Assembly (NCBI RefSeq): GCF_030719215.1
Contig: NZ_CP120983.1
Span: 124,001-188,000 of the forward strand
DNA from: Streptomyces sp. Alt3
GTDB taxonomy: Bacteria; Actinomycetota; Actinomycetes; Streptomycetales; Streptomycetaceae
Direction: 5' to 3'
Length of the DNA: 64,000 nt
A program made the translations under genes and the position numbers. Positions 32,686 through 40,772 of this stretch are shown here, in pieces. Positions within the stretch are counted from its first letter, which is position 1, and each line of letters begins with the position of its first letter. Below the pieces are notes generated by a model that was not told the origin of the DNA, did no database searches, and worked only from the letters and a program-made list of their open reading frames with translations.

Positions 32686-33705
32686 ATGGATACACGTACA
32701 AGCAGCACGGCCTTCGGTGCGGGGCTGGTGCTGATGGCGGCGGTGCTGTGGGGCACGGTCGGCCCTGCTCAGGTCCTGGCGGCCGGCCCCATGACGCCGG
32801 CGGCCCTCGGCGGCTGGCGGCTGGTCGTGGGCGGGCTGGTCCTCGGCCTGCTCACCGCGCGACGCCTGAGCACGCTCCGGGTTCTCACCGAGGGAAGAGT
32901 CCTGCGCCCCCTTCTGGTCTGCGCGGTTTCGACGGGCGTCTACCAGGCGGCCTTCCTCTCCTCGGTGTCGCGGACCGGGGCGGCACTGGCCACGGTGATC
33001 GCTCTGGGCACCGCGCCCGCAGCGATCGGCGTGTGCGCCCGATGGGTCGCCGGTGAGCGGATGAGCGCCGCCTGGGCAGCCGGCACCGTCGCTGCCGTCG
33101 CCGGCTGCGCCCTGCTGCTGGCGCCGGGCAGCGGCGCCCGCGTGGACTCGCTCGGCCTGCTCCTGGCGGTGGCCGCAGGCGCCTGCTACGGCCTTTACAC
33201 CGTCTTCGCCAAGAAGCTGGCCTCCACCGACCACACCGCCGACCTGCCCACGCTCTCCGCGCTCTCGCTGCTGCTGGGCTCACTCCCCCTGCTCCCCTGG
33301 ATGATCACCGACAGCACCCCCCTGCACGACGGCGCCACCCTCGCCCTGATCGCCTGGCTCGGCCTGGCCACCACCGCCGCCGCGTACTGGCTGTTCACCG
33401 CAGGGCTCGTCCGGGTGAAGGCGACCACCGCCGGGACCCTCAGCCTCGCCGAGCCGCTGGCCGCGGCACTGATCGGCGTTCTGCTCCTCCACGAGCACCT
33501 CTCGCTCCTCGCGTGGGCCGGCTGCGCACTGGTACTCGCCGGGATGATCACCACGTGTCTGCCCGCGATGCCTCGTGGTCGGGTCTCCGCACGAGCGACG
33601 GAGTTTCCGTCCGATCGCCGCATCACATTCACCAAGGGGGCCAGGGATGCGCCACCTCTCGAACAAGATGCAGTGACATCGACCGCCTCCAGCACATCTG
33701 CCTAA
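32686..33705 (+). CDS. EamA/DMT-superfamily exporter
   Basis: A 339-aa membrane protein with ten predicted helices in two EamA repeats. The first begins FGAGLVLMAAVLWGTVGPAQ and the second LGLLLAVAAGACYGLYTVFA, ending WAGCALVLAGMITTCLPA. The last ~45 residues are a polar tail (RGRVSARATEFPSDRRITFT) that is long for the family. ATG 32686 is preferred. Its probable job is export of an amino acid or other small metabolite under the divergent Lrp regulator. The substrate is not deducible. Confidence 0.9.
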   Translation: MDTRTSSTAFGAGLVLMAAVLWGTVGPAQVLAAGPMTPAALGGWRLVVGGLVLGLLTARRLSTLRVLTEGRVLRPLLVCAVSTGVYQAAFLSSVSRTGAALATVIALGTAPAAIGVCARWVAGERMSAAWAAGTVAAVAGCALLLAPGSGARVDSLGLLLAVAAGACYGLYTVFAKKLASTDHTADLPTLSALSLLLGSLPLLPWMITDSTPLHDGATLALIAWLGLATTAAAYWLFTAGLVRVKATTAGTLSLAEPLAAALIGVLLLHEHLSLLAWAGCALVLAGMITTCLPAMPRGRVSARATEFPSDRRITFTKGARDAPPLEQDAVTSTASSTSA

Positions 33706-33743
33706 CGTTTTCCGGTCTGTCCGCACGAGTCAAGAGGTGTTCC

Positions 33744-34232
33744 ATGTCTGTGGTGAACGTGCCGAGCACGGCAACGGTGGGCTTCGCGCCGGAGGAGGTG
33801 GACTTCGCGATGTCCACCCGGCAGGCCCGGCTGAAGTGGGTCGTGGTCGTCGATGCCGGCCTGCCTCCCGGCCGTGCCGCAAACGCAGCGATCTGTGCCG
33901 CCGCCCCCACGGTGACCTCGGTCCCCGGCCCGCTGGGCACCGACGCCCCCGACGCGGAAGGCACCATGCACCCGGGGCTGCCGTGGGCGGGCTGCTCGGT
34001 GCTCGTCGCCGACTCCGCCACGCTGCGCACCATCCGCGCCAAGGCGACGGCCCGCCCTGACGTCCACGTGGCCGACGTGCCCGCAGCAGCCCAGAGCACC
34101 CGCGTGTACAGCGACTTCGTCTCGGCCGTGGGCGAGACCCGGACCGAGGACATCGACTACTGCGCGGTCAGCATCGTCGGCCCCCGCAACCCGGTCGACA
34201 AGATCGTCGGCAAGCTGCCCCTGATGCCTTGA
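33744..34232 (+). CDS. DUF2000 domain-containing protein
   Basis: A 162-aa cytoplasmic protein. Residues ~28-160 match DUF2000: LKWVVVVDAGLPPGRAANAA, the central HPGLPWAGCSVLVAD, and the C-terminal DYCAVSIVGPRNPVDKIVGK. The fold is related to peptidyl-tRNA-hydrolase-like proteins, but no function is established. ATG 33744 follows aagaggtgt. It is in the same orientation as the DMT exporter, 38 bp downstream, so the two may be co-transcribed. Its last codons and stop lie within an 8-bp tandem repeat. Confidence 0.85.
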   Translation: MSVVNVPSTATVGFAPEEVDFAMSTRQARLKWVVVVDAGLPPGRAANAAICAAAPTVTSVPGPLGTDAPDAEGTMHPGLPWAGCSVLVADSATLRTIRAKATARPDVHVADVPAAAQSTRVYSDFVSAVGETRTEDIDYCAVSIVGPRNPVDKIVGKLPLMP

Positions 34233-34315
34233 TGCCCTGGTGCCCTGGTGCCCTGGTGCCCTGATGCCTGGTGCCCTGGTGCCCTGGTGCCCTGGTGCCC
34301 TGGTGCCCTGGTGCC
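34221..34315. repeat. 8-bp tandem repeat (ctggtgcc) x12
   Basis: Twelve consecutive units of ctggtgcc, the first two and the sixth varied (ctgatgcc, ttgatgcc, ctgatgcc) and the seventh shortened to 7 bp. The array begins in the last codons of the DUF2000 gene and includes its stop codon. Copy-number change by slippage would alter only the 3' flank unless the first units are affected. Confidence 0.9.
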
Positions 34316-34442
34316 AGGCGCAACACGCGCGTCTCCTGGTCCGGGCCGGCCCCCACTGCGGTTGTCACGGCCTCCGCACCGGGGCGACCGTGATCGTGGG
34401 GTTCGGATACGAGCTGACGTCACGGGCCGGCCATGGGGAAGA

Positions 34443-34796
34443 ATGGCGCGCATGACGACTTGAAGAGCACCCGCCGGGCGGCAGCGTTGGGTCAAGGTCA
34501 CGAGCTGGGACACGCTCAGGGACGGTGACAGCCGAGTCTGCGCTGCCTGCGGGACAGCGGTCCGCTCCTACCAGTTCCGTCACTGTCCCCCTGAGTCCTC
34601 CGCGTTCGAGCGGTGCATCGGATTGGCCTGGTGCTCCAGCTGCCGGATCTACTCGGGCGCTATGGTCCACGTTCCCCGCACACGTTCCCTCGTCGACGCC
34701 TTGGCATCTCTTCCGGCGGACGAACGTGAGCGGCTGCTTCGCAGCGAAGCGAAACTGATCGACCACCTCGATCGTCGAAGCGGCATGTGGTCCTGA
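34443..34796 (+). pseudogene. Small zinc-ribbon-like protein with a broken N-terminus
   Basis: A coding-quality frame ends at TGA 34794 and reads SWDTLRDGDSRVCAACGTAV then FERCIGLAWCSSCRIYSGAM, with a C-x2-C ... C-x2-C pattern typical of a zinc ribbon, followed by a helical tail (LVDALASLPADERERLLRSE). The frame is open only from 34464 and has no ATG or GTG start before 34662. Upstream in the same frame, ATG 34443 and ATG 34452, preceded by a good site (ggggaaga), run into a TGA at 34461. A small indel near 34461 probably disrupted the start. Function unknown. Confidence 0.5.
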
Positions 34797-34896
34797 CGCG
34801 CGTCGGCGGAGTCGCGCGCAACCCGGCACGCCCGCTCCTGCACGGCCGGGGTGCCACAGGGCGGCCGCGACACATGAACGAGGGGCCGTGCCGGGG

Positions 34897-35922
34897 CTAT
34901 CGGCCGGAGCCGGCAGGTACCGACGGGCCCGAAGTCCCTGAGGAGGAGGCTTTTTCCAGGGGCTCCTGCCCGTCCTCCACGTCCCGCTTCGCGCCGTCGC
35001 CCTCCCCGGCCGGGAGATTCGGGTCGGTGGTGCCCCGCCGGAGTGTTCGGCGGACGGTCTCGGGCAGGGTGACTTCCAGATGCGAGCCGAGAGGGAAGCA
35101 GAGCACCACCAGTCCGCCGATCATGGCCAGGGCGAAACTCCACAGACCCATCATCACGGCGATGGAGAGATGGAGGAGGACTCCTGCCGCGAACAGGCGC
35201 AGGCGCAGGCGCTGCGCGAGCAACAGACTCGCGGCGAGGCCGAATTCGATAGCGAGGGGGACCCAGGTGAGCAGCGCGACGCCCATGGGGGACGCGAGCA
35301 CCGGATCGACCAGGGGACGGAGCGGTCCGGGTGCGCCGAACGCAAGGCTGTGTCCCCAGTACCACATCGCGGTGCCGTCGGCCCACTCCGCGTGGGGCAG
35401 TTTGGCGACGCAGGACTGGAAGTAGAGGAACGACATCTGGATTCGTACGAGCACCAGGCCCGTCGCCCCCAGGAGCACGGTCCGACGACGGTGCGACGCG
35501 GCCCCTTCGCGAAGCGCTTGCCAGTGCCAGCGCCGGGGGTCGCCGAGCGCGGTGAGGGCGAGCAGCGACGACAGGACCACGGTGACCTGGTCGCCGCCGT
35601 CGGCGATGGCGGTTCCGGAGAAGAAACTGAAGGAAACCCAGGCATGCGGAAGCGCGGTCCACCTGGGGCGCCATCCGGATGCCACGACGACGAGGACCAG
35701 GACGCACAGCCATCGGGTCGCGGTCAGGCCGTTCTCGGGCGCCAGGCAGAAGACACCTGCCCGCATCGGCCCCGTACAGATGGGGTAGTCGCCCAGTGTC
35801 GCCACGGGACGGAAGAGGGTTCCCGTACTGCTGAAGACCATGGTGCCCAGCGTGCCCAGGGCGAGGAGTGTGCGGGCCAGCCCGTACACGTTGGTCCAGG
35901 GCACGGGTATCGGCCTCAGCAT
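34897..35922 (-). CDS. sdpB: SdpB-family membrane protein (HTTM domain), Sdp-like toxin maturation
   Basis: A 341-aa integral membrane protein. The opening PVPWTNVYGLARTLLALGTL matches the SdpB/HTTM family. Several hydrophobic helices follow, with the family's central MSFLYFQSCVAKLPHAEWAD and MWYWGHSLAF. The C-terminal ~55 residues are a charged tail. In Bacillus subtilis, SdpB and SdpA are both needed to turn pro-SdpC into the active SDP peptide. The start ATG 35922 overlaps the sdpA stop by 7 bp (ATGCTGA), so the two are translationally coupled. Confidence 0.85.
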   Translation of the reverse strand: MLRPIPVPWTNVYGLARTLLALGTLGTMVFSSTGTLFRPVATLGDYPICTGPMRAGVFCLAPENGLTATRWLCVLVLVVVASGWRPRWTALPHAWVSFSFFSGTAIADGGDQVTVVLSSLLALTALGDPRRWHWQALREGAASHRRRTVLLGATGLVLVRIQMSFLYFQSCVAKLPHAEWADGTAMWYWGHSLAFGAPGPLRPLVDPVLASPMGVALLTWVPLAIEFGLAASLLLAQRLRLRLFAAGVLLHLSIAVMMGLWSFALAMIGGLVVLCFPLGSHLEVTLPETVRRTLRRGTTDPNLPAGEGDGAKRDVEDGQEPLEKASSSGTSGPSVPAGSGR

Positions 35923-36509
35923 GAGACGTCCAGCAGGATGACGGTCTCCGGGGTGCGCGTGTCGGGCAGAAGGTCGCGCCAGGCCCACGGCGTCGGCTTC
36001 TGCTCGATCACCGCCGTCCGTCCGCACAGGGTCGGGTCCGGTGTCCTGTTGGTGACCGCTGTGACCGTCCTGGCCTTCTTCAGGCACTCCTGGACCGAGC
36101 TCGGTCCGCAGTCGGTACGGGTGGTCTTGCCCGCCTCATGGAGGAGCAGCGCGGTCTCGATGCCCTGGGAGCGCGAGGCCCTGTCGAATCCGTGCTCGGA
36201 GTGACGGCCGAGCGAGGCACTCGTCCAGGTGGAGCCGTCCAGATGGAAAGGCTCGAACTCCGGGCTGCGCGCCGACTTCGTGAAGAAGGCCCAGCCCTGC
36301 GGTGCGACAGTGACGGCGACGGGTTTGACGGACTGCTGGCCGGGCAGCGACAGGACGTTCTTCGGCAGCTGCGTCTGAGCCACGTACAGGGCGACGACGA
36401 CGCACAGTACGGCGGTGCCGGTGATCCACGCCCGGGGCACCTCCACCGTGTGCCGGGCGGCCACGGTGACCCGGCCGCCCGCCCTGTGCGGGGAATCCTT
36501 CCACCACAT
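35916..36509 (-). CDS. sdpA: SdpA-family protein, Sdp-like toxin maturation
   Basis: A 197-aa protein with one N-terminal membrane helix (AWITGTAVLCVVVALYVAQT, ~residues 27-46) and an extracytoplasmic domain. The segment VAPQGWAFFTKSARSPEFEP is the hallmark of the SdpA family. Cysteines later in the chain (TDCGPSSVQECLKKA, PTLCGRTAV) could form disulfides. B. subtilis SdpA is about 158 aa, so this version is somewhat longer. It is encoded between the toxin precursor and sdpB, overlaps sdpB, and presumably forms a processing complex with it. Confidence 0.85.
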   Translation of the reverse strand: MWWKDSPHRAGGRVTVAARHTVEVPRAWITGTAVLCVVVALYVAQTQLPKNVLSLPGQQSVKPVAVTVAPQGWAFFTKSARSPEFEPFHLDGSTWTSASLGRHSEHGFDRASRSQGIETALLLHEAGKTTRTDCGPSSVQECLKKARTVTAVTNRTPDPTLCGRTAVIEQKPTPWAWRDLLPDTRTPETVILLDVSC

Positions 36510-36617
36510 GCTGTTCGTCTCTCCATGGGTTCGCGATGCACGCGCCGGCTCCGGGCCCGGCGACCGGTGCCGGCGGAACCCGAAGCCAGCACATGCTGGT
36601 GGTCGTGGGTGTCTCGG

Positions 36618-37265
36618 TCAGATGGTGCTCAGGACCCTGGTCAGCTCTGCCACCATTTCGTCCCTCGACAGGTTCTCGGCCGGCTCCTCGGTGTCGACCA
36701 CCACGTTGATGACTGCGGCGGCGTTGATGAAGAAGCCTCCGGTCGCCACGGCGACGACCACCGCCGCCACCGCCACGGACACGACCAGGACGGCACAGGC
36801 TCCCGTGTCGCCGGGCACCGGTCCGCTCGAGTCGGAGATGTCGACCAGCATCCGGGAGACGGTCGTCATGGCCTCGTCCACGAGTCTGGGGTCGCCGCTG
36901 CGCGACTTTGCCGAGAAGTCGGCGAAGATGCCCGGGGACTTGAGCTCGATCTTCTTGATCACCTCCGCCACGGCACGGACGGCCTCGGGGGTGTCGTTCA
37001 CGCCTGGCTCGATGCCGTTGAGCTTTCCGTTCGCCGCGAGCTTCGCGGCGAAGGGCCCCTGCCCGAAGAAGAGTCCGGCGAAGAGCTGATGGCCGTCCTC
37101 GGCGGCCGAGGGCTTCGTTCTCTCCAACGCTGTCGAACTGGTGCTCACGGCCTTGGTGTTCACGTCTGCGGGTGCCGCGTTCGCGCTGCCGACGGTCGTG
37201 AACGCCGCGGCTCCGGTCACGGCCGCAGCCGCGACGATGCCCACTATTCGCCCATAGTGCTTCAC
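36618..37265 (-). CDS. sdpC: SdpC-family antimicrobial peptide precursor
   Basis: A 215-aa exported precursor. The signal peptide ends after VGSANA (residue 30). A central domain carries the family's DGHQLFAGLFFGQGPFAAKL (~58-76). The toxin region is a very hydrophobic stretch at ~155-190 (GACAVLVVSVAVAAVVVAVA, then GGFFINAAAVINVVV), followed by an acidic tail that would be removed. B. subtilis SDP is a 42-residue peptide with a disulfide between two Cys; here only one Cys (157) is in the equivalent part. GTG 37265 has a strong site (aaaggaa). It is the first gene of the sdpC-sdpA-sdpB unit. The predicted product inserts into the membranes of sensitive cells. Confidence 0.85.
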   Translation of the reverse strand: MKHYGRIVGIVAAAAVTGAAAFTTVGSANAAPADVNTKAVSTSSTALERTKPSAAEDGHQLFAGLFFGQGPFAAKLAANGKLNGIEPGVNDTPEAVRAVAEVIKKIELKSPGIFADFSAKSRSGDPRLVDEAMTTVSRMLVDISDSSGPVPGDTGACAVLVVSVAVAAVVVAVATGGFFINAAAVINVVVDTEEPAENLSRDEMVAELTRVLSTI

Positions 37266-37576
37266 AGATCGTTCCTTTCGAAGGAAGTTGTGTTGACCTT
37301 GTGCGAGTCGGCGCAATCCTGGCGGTCGGTGTGGCAGCGGTACAAGGCGCTTCTGAGTCGGAAGTGACGTGTTTCAGTCAAGGTTCACTCATGTGCCACA
37401 GGTGGACGAGGGGCCCGGGGTGAGGATGCCGTCCGGGACTTCGCTGTCGACAACGGGCGGTTCGCCTGTAATGCGGTGGGTGGTATGAGGCCCGCCGCGG
37501 ATCCGGTCGAGGCAGAACCTCCACCCGCTGTGCGGGCGCACGGCGACGCCGGATATCTCGCCTGGATCCGCCCTAA
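37266..37576. other. Upstream region of sdpC, cut by the IS1182 insertion
   Basis: These 311 bp separate sdpC from the IS1182 left end and should contain the sdpC promoter. On the minus strand a TTGACT occurs near 37377-37382, but I see no matching -10 of good quality. No gene is evident. Confidence 0.35.
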
Positions 37577-39415
37577 CTTGACTCTGTCGGGGATCTTGGA
37601 ATTCCTCGGTGCAACAGCATGATCAACGGGCATGCTCGCGTAGTTCCGCCGACCGATGCAGCTGTCGAGGTGCCCGTTGTCCCTTCGCCCCCGTTCCGGT
37701 GAGCAAGTCCCTTCTCTGACCGCGCGGATCGCGCGGGCGAGCAATCCGGGCGGTACGACGGCGATATGGGTACGTGACCGCCTCGATGGGCTGTGGAGCG
37801 ACGAGGACTTCGCCGACTGGTACCCACGGGATGGGCGGCCGGGGCTCTCGCCCGCTCAACTGGCCACCGTTTGTGTGCTGCAGTCCTGCTCGGCCTGTCG
37901 GACCGGCAGGCCGCCGAGGCAGTCCGCTGTCGCATCGACTTCAAGTACGCCATGGCGATGGAACTGGAGGATCCCGGGTTCCATCACAGCGTGCTGGCCG
38001 ACTTCCGCGACCGTCTCGCCGAAGGTGACCGCGCTGACCGCCTCCTCGACCTCGTGCTGGCCCGTCTCAAGGAGGCCGGCCTGGTGCGCGAGCGCACCAC
38101 GCAGCGCACCGACTCCACCCATGTCCTGGCAGCGGTGCGTGACCTGACCCGTTTGGAGCTGGTCACCGAGGCGGTCCGCGCCGCGCTCGAAGAAGTCGCC
38201 GGTGTGTCCCCTCACTTGCTGGATGAGCTGGTCGATGAGGAGTGGGGCCTCCGCTACGGTCGGCCGGTCCGTCTGGCCAGGAACCCCACCAAGCCCACGA
38301 CCAGGATCCTGACCGCCGGGAACGATGCTGTCCGGCTCCTGGAACACCTCTACCGGCGCGAAACAGGCCGCACGTCCGGCCCTCGCGTCCAGGCCCTGCG
38401 CCAGATCATGGTGCAGAACTACCACCGTGACCAGGCAGGCCGACTGCGCTGGCGCACCGCCGAGAAGGAAGGCGGACCCGGGCTGCCGCCCTCGTCCCGG
38501 GCAGTCGTCTCGCCGTACGACACCTCGGCCCGCTATGCGAGGCACGGGCACATCATCAGCTGGAAGGGGTTTGCCGCTCATCTGACGGAGACGTGCGCTC
38601 CCGGCGGCCCGAATGTGATCACGGATGTGGCCACCACCGCGGCCACCACCCACGACAGTCAGGTCCTGCCCGGCATCCACACTCGTCTGGCCCGTCGTGG
38701 GCTGCTGCCCGCCGAGCACCTGGTCGACGCCGGCTACACGTCCCTGCCCCACCTGGCACAAGCCACCCGTGAACACCAGGTCACCGTCTCCGGACCGCTG
38801 CGGAGCAACCCCACCCGCCAACACCGGCAGAACGAGGGCTTCGCCCGGGACGACTTCCACATCGACTACGACCGTCAACAGGTCATGTGTCCCCAGGGCC
38901 AGGTCAGTGCGGGCTGGCACGGCCCTTACACGACCTCGTCACCCACCGCGGCTCCGCTGATCGTGGCCCGGTTCACCAAGAGTCAGTGCCTGGCCCTGCC
39001 CAGCCCGCACTCAGTGCACCTCCACCGCGGACAGTGCCCGAACTGTGGGCTTTCCCCCGAAAGAACTCCATGACCTGCAACTTCGCGTCCGCGCGGAGCA
39101 ACAGACGCCCGAGTGGAAGACCCGCTATGCGGTCCGCTCGGGAGTGGAGGGCACGGTCAACGAGTTCGCCCACGGACACGGAATACGGCGCTGCCGCTAC
39201 CGAGGACAGGAAAAGGCCCACATCCAGCACGTTCTGACGGCCATCGCCGTCAACATCGAGCGCCTCAGCGGACTGCCACCGGCCGAAGAAGCACCGACGT
39301 CCCGCCGACCGACTGCCTTCCAGCACTACCTCGACCAGCGCGAGATACCCCGACCGAAGTCCTGGCGAACCCTGGGAACCTGACTGGCACCTTCAAGATC
39401 CCCGACAGAGTCAAG
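37577..39415 (+). mobile_element. IS1182-family insertion sequence, defective
   Basis: Perfect 22-bp inverted repeats bound the element: 37577-37598 starts cttgactctgtcggggatct and 39394-39415 is its complement. A 4-bp direct repeat ctaa flanks it (37573-37576 and 39416-39419). It is 1839 bp and its only gene, the transposase, carries two frameshifts. Removing the element and one repeat restores the palindrome gccctaagggc at the target. Confidence 0.88.
37677..39383 (+). pseudogene. IS1182-family transposase, two frameshifts
   Basis: The protein is readable in three pieces: TTG 37677 to about 37884 (LRPRSGEQVPSLTARIARAS ... QLATVCVLQ), then the main frame to about 38990 ([51 protein letters not shown]), then [20 protein letters not shown] to the stop at 39383. 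One T seems lost in ctgcagtcctg (about 37881-37891) and one base gained near 38993. The DDE core is otherwise well preserved, so inactivation looks recent unless the indels are sequencing errors. The element would need a helper transposase to move. Confidence 0.85.
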
Positions 39416-39441
39416 CTAAGGGCTGCGCCGAGCCCACGTCC

Positions 39442-40080
39442 TCAGCCGGACGGAAATCCCGGTACCGAGTCCCCGTTCAGCGCCCACAGAGCGGCGGTGT
39501 ACCAGAGGAGGGCGACACCAAGCACGAGCAGGCCGCCCACCACCGGAAGCAGCAGGCCGGGCAGGCGTCTGCTGTGCACCACGATGACCTTGGCCGCGAA
39601 AGCGCCGTAGAGGGCGCACCCGGCGAAGGAGTGGATCGCGACGCGCGGGGATGTCGTCTCGATCCCGTAGGTCGTGAGGCAGTGGTACGCGATCGGCAGC
39701 GAGAAGAGGAAGGTGAGGAACCCGAGCGTTCGGTGCCCCAGGCGCACCGGGCGGGATGCGGGGCCGACGCCCGGCACGCGGCCGTACATCCACAGGGCGA
39801 GGCCTAGTTGGACGAAGGCGAGACCGAGCAGCGCGGTCCCGAGCCGGGCTTTGAGGTCGACCGTGCCGGTGCCGTACTCGCCGAAGAGCCCGTTGAGGTA
39901 GTTCGGGGTGTGGTGTGTGCCGAAGAGGTAGATCCCGGCGGCGACCGCGACGGGTACCAGTACGGCGAGCACGGCGACGGGTGCGCGTTTCCTGTCGCCG
40001 CGTTCGCCGCGCCGCGAGCTCGCGCCGTTCGCCCGGATCAGCTCTCCACCTGCTTGCCCTTGGCGTCGAGGACGTACCAC
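39442..40080 (-). CDS. Multi-pass membrane protein with conserved histidines (DUF6529-like)
   Basis: A protein of up to 212 aa with about five hydrophobic helices (VLAVLVPVAVAAGIYLFGTH; ALLGLAFVQLGLALWMYG; LGFLTFLFSLPIAYHCLTTY; HSFAGCALYGAFAAKVIVVH; LLLPVVGGLLVLGVALLWYT). Histidines at helix edges (HRTLG, AYHCL, IHSFAG, VVHS) recall cytochrome b561-type haem ligands; that is inference. The GTG start at 40080 overlaps the upstream lipoprotein gene by 43 bp; an internal GTG at 39972 would begin at the first helix. It is coupled to the lipoprotein, which suggests one envelope complex. Confidence 0.7.
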   Translation of the reverse strand: MVRPRRQGQAGGELIRANGASSRRGERGDRKRAPVAVLAVLVPVAVAAGIYLFGTHHTPNYLNGLFGEYGTGTVDLKARLGTALLGLAFVQLGLALWMYGRVPGVGPASRPVRLGHRTLGFLTFLFSLPIAYHCLTTYGIETTSPRVAIHSFAGCALYGAFAAKVIVVHSRRLPGLLLPVVGGLLVLGVALLWYTAALWALNGDSVPGFPSG

Positions 40081-40529
40081 TCGGCACCGAACTGGTCGAG
40101 GTTCTGACCGTTCGTCTGGCCGGGCTCGGTGTCGCCTGCGTAGTAGTACAGGGGGTGGCCGTTGTAGGTGACCTGTTCGTCACCGTCGGAGCGCTTGGTC
40201 TTGTCGAGCAGCTTCTTGTCCACGCCCTTGCCGACCTCGGCTGCGCCCTTGGTGAGGAGAGGGGGCCAGGCCTTGGCGCAGGCACCTGTGCAGTTCGACT
40301 TGTTCTTCTTGTCGGCGAGGAAGAGGTAGAGGGTGTTGCCCTTGTCGTCGACGAGGATGTCTCCGAGCCCGCCCGCCGACTTCGTGTCCACGGTGGCCGG
40401 CGTCGAGGGCGAGGCGCTCGAGGAGGTGGGCCCGTTCCCCTCCCCCGAGGCACTCTCGGAACAGCTGGTCAGGGCGCCGGCGAGCAGCAGTGTGGCGGCA
40501 CAGGTGGCCGCTGTGGCGATGCGTTTCAT
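40038..40529 (-). CDS. Lipoprotein with secreted-repeat (Lipoprotein_15/COG4315) domains
   Basis: A 163-aa lipoprotein. MKRIATAATCAATLLLAGAL is followed by the lipobox (LTSC-SES) and a Ser/Thr/Pro linker, then two COG4315 repeats: ILVDDKGNTLYLFLADKKNK with NCTGACAKAWPPLLT, and VTYNGHPLYYYAGDTEPGQT with GAEWYVLDAKGK. ATG 40529 has ggag at good spacing; ATG 40532 is equivalent. The C-x3-C and aromatic repeats are typical of this family of unknown function. Its gene overlaps the histidine-containing membrane protein gene downstream. Confidence 0.85.
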   Translation of the reverse strand: MKRIATAATCAATLLLAGALTSCSESASGEGNGPTSSSASPSTPATVDTKSAGGLGDILVDDKGNTLYLFLADKKNKSNCTGACAKAWPPLLTKGAAEVGKGVDKKLLDKTKRSDGDEQVTYNGHPLYYYAGDTEPGQTNGQNLDQFGAEWYVLDAKGKQVES

Positions 40530-40772
40530 CATGGGCTCCATGGGTGGGAGTGCGCGGGACCCCATGTCTCTGCCCGACCGTGCCCGTCCGTTCACAGCGT
40601 CGCCGTCGACACCACTCCCCCGGGGGCACTTCGTACGGCTCGCACGCGAGGGGCCGCCCCCGCGCCACTCGAATGCCGATCCGCTGCCCGCCGCCGCGCC
40701 GCCCCGGGCCCCTTTACCCTGGAGTCACGCGGCCCTCGCCACCCCGACGCGGCCATGCCCCGGAGAACGGTC

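Noticed and set aside
34221..34315. Possible CRISPR array
   Set aside because: The units are 8 bp, contiguous, and have no spacers or cas genes.
34157..34513. Minus-strand ORF encoding a repetitive HQGTRAPG-type peptide
   Set aside because: It is the translation of the 8-bp DNA repeat; a unit of 8 bp would not be kept for a protein repeat, and the DUF2000 gene occupies the other strand.
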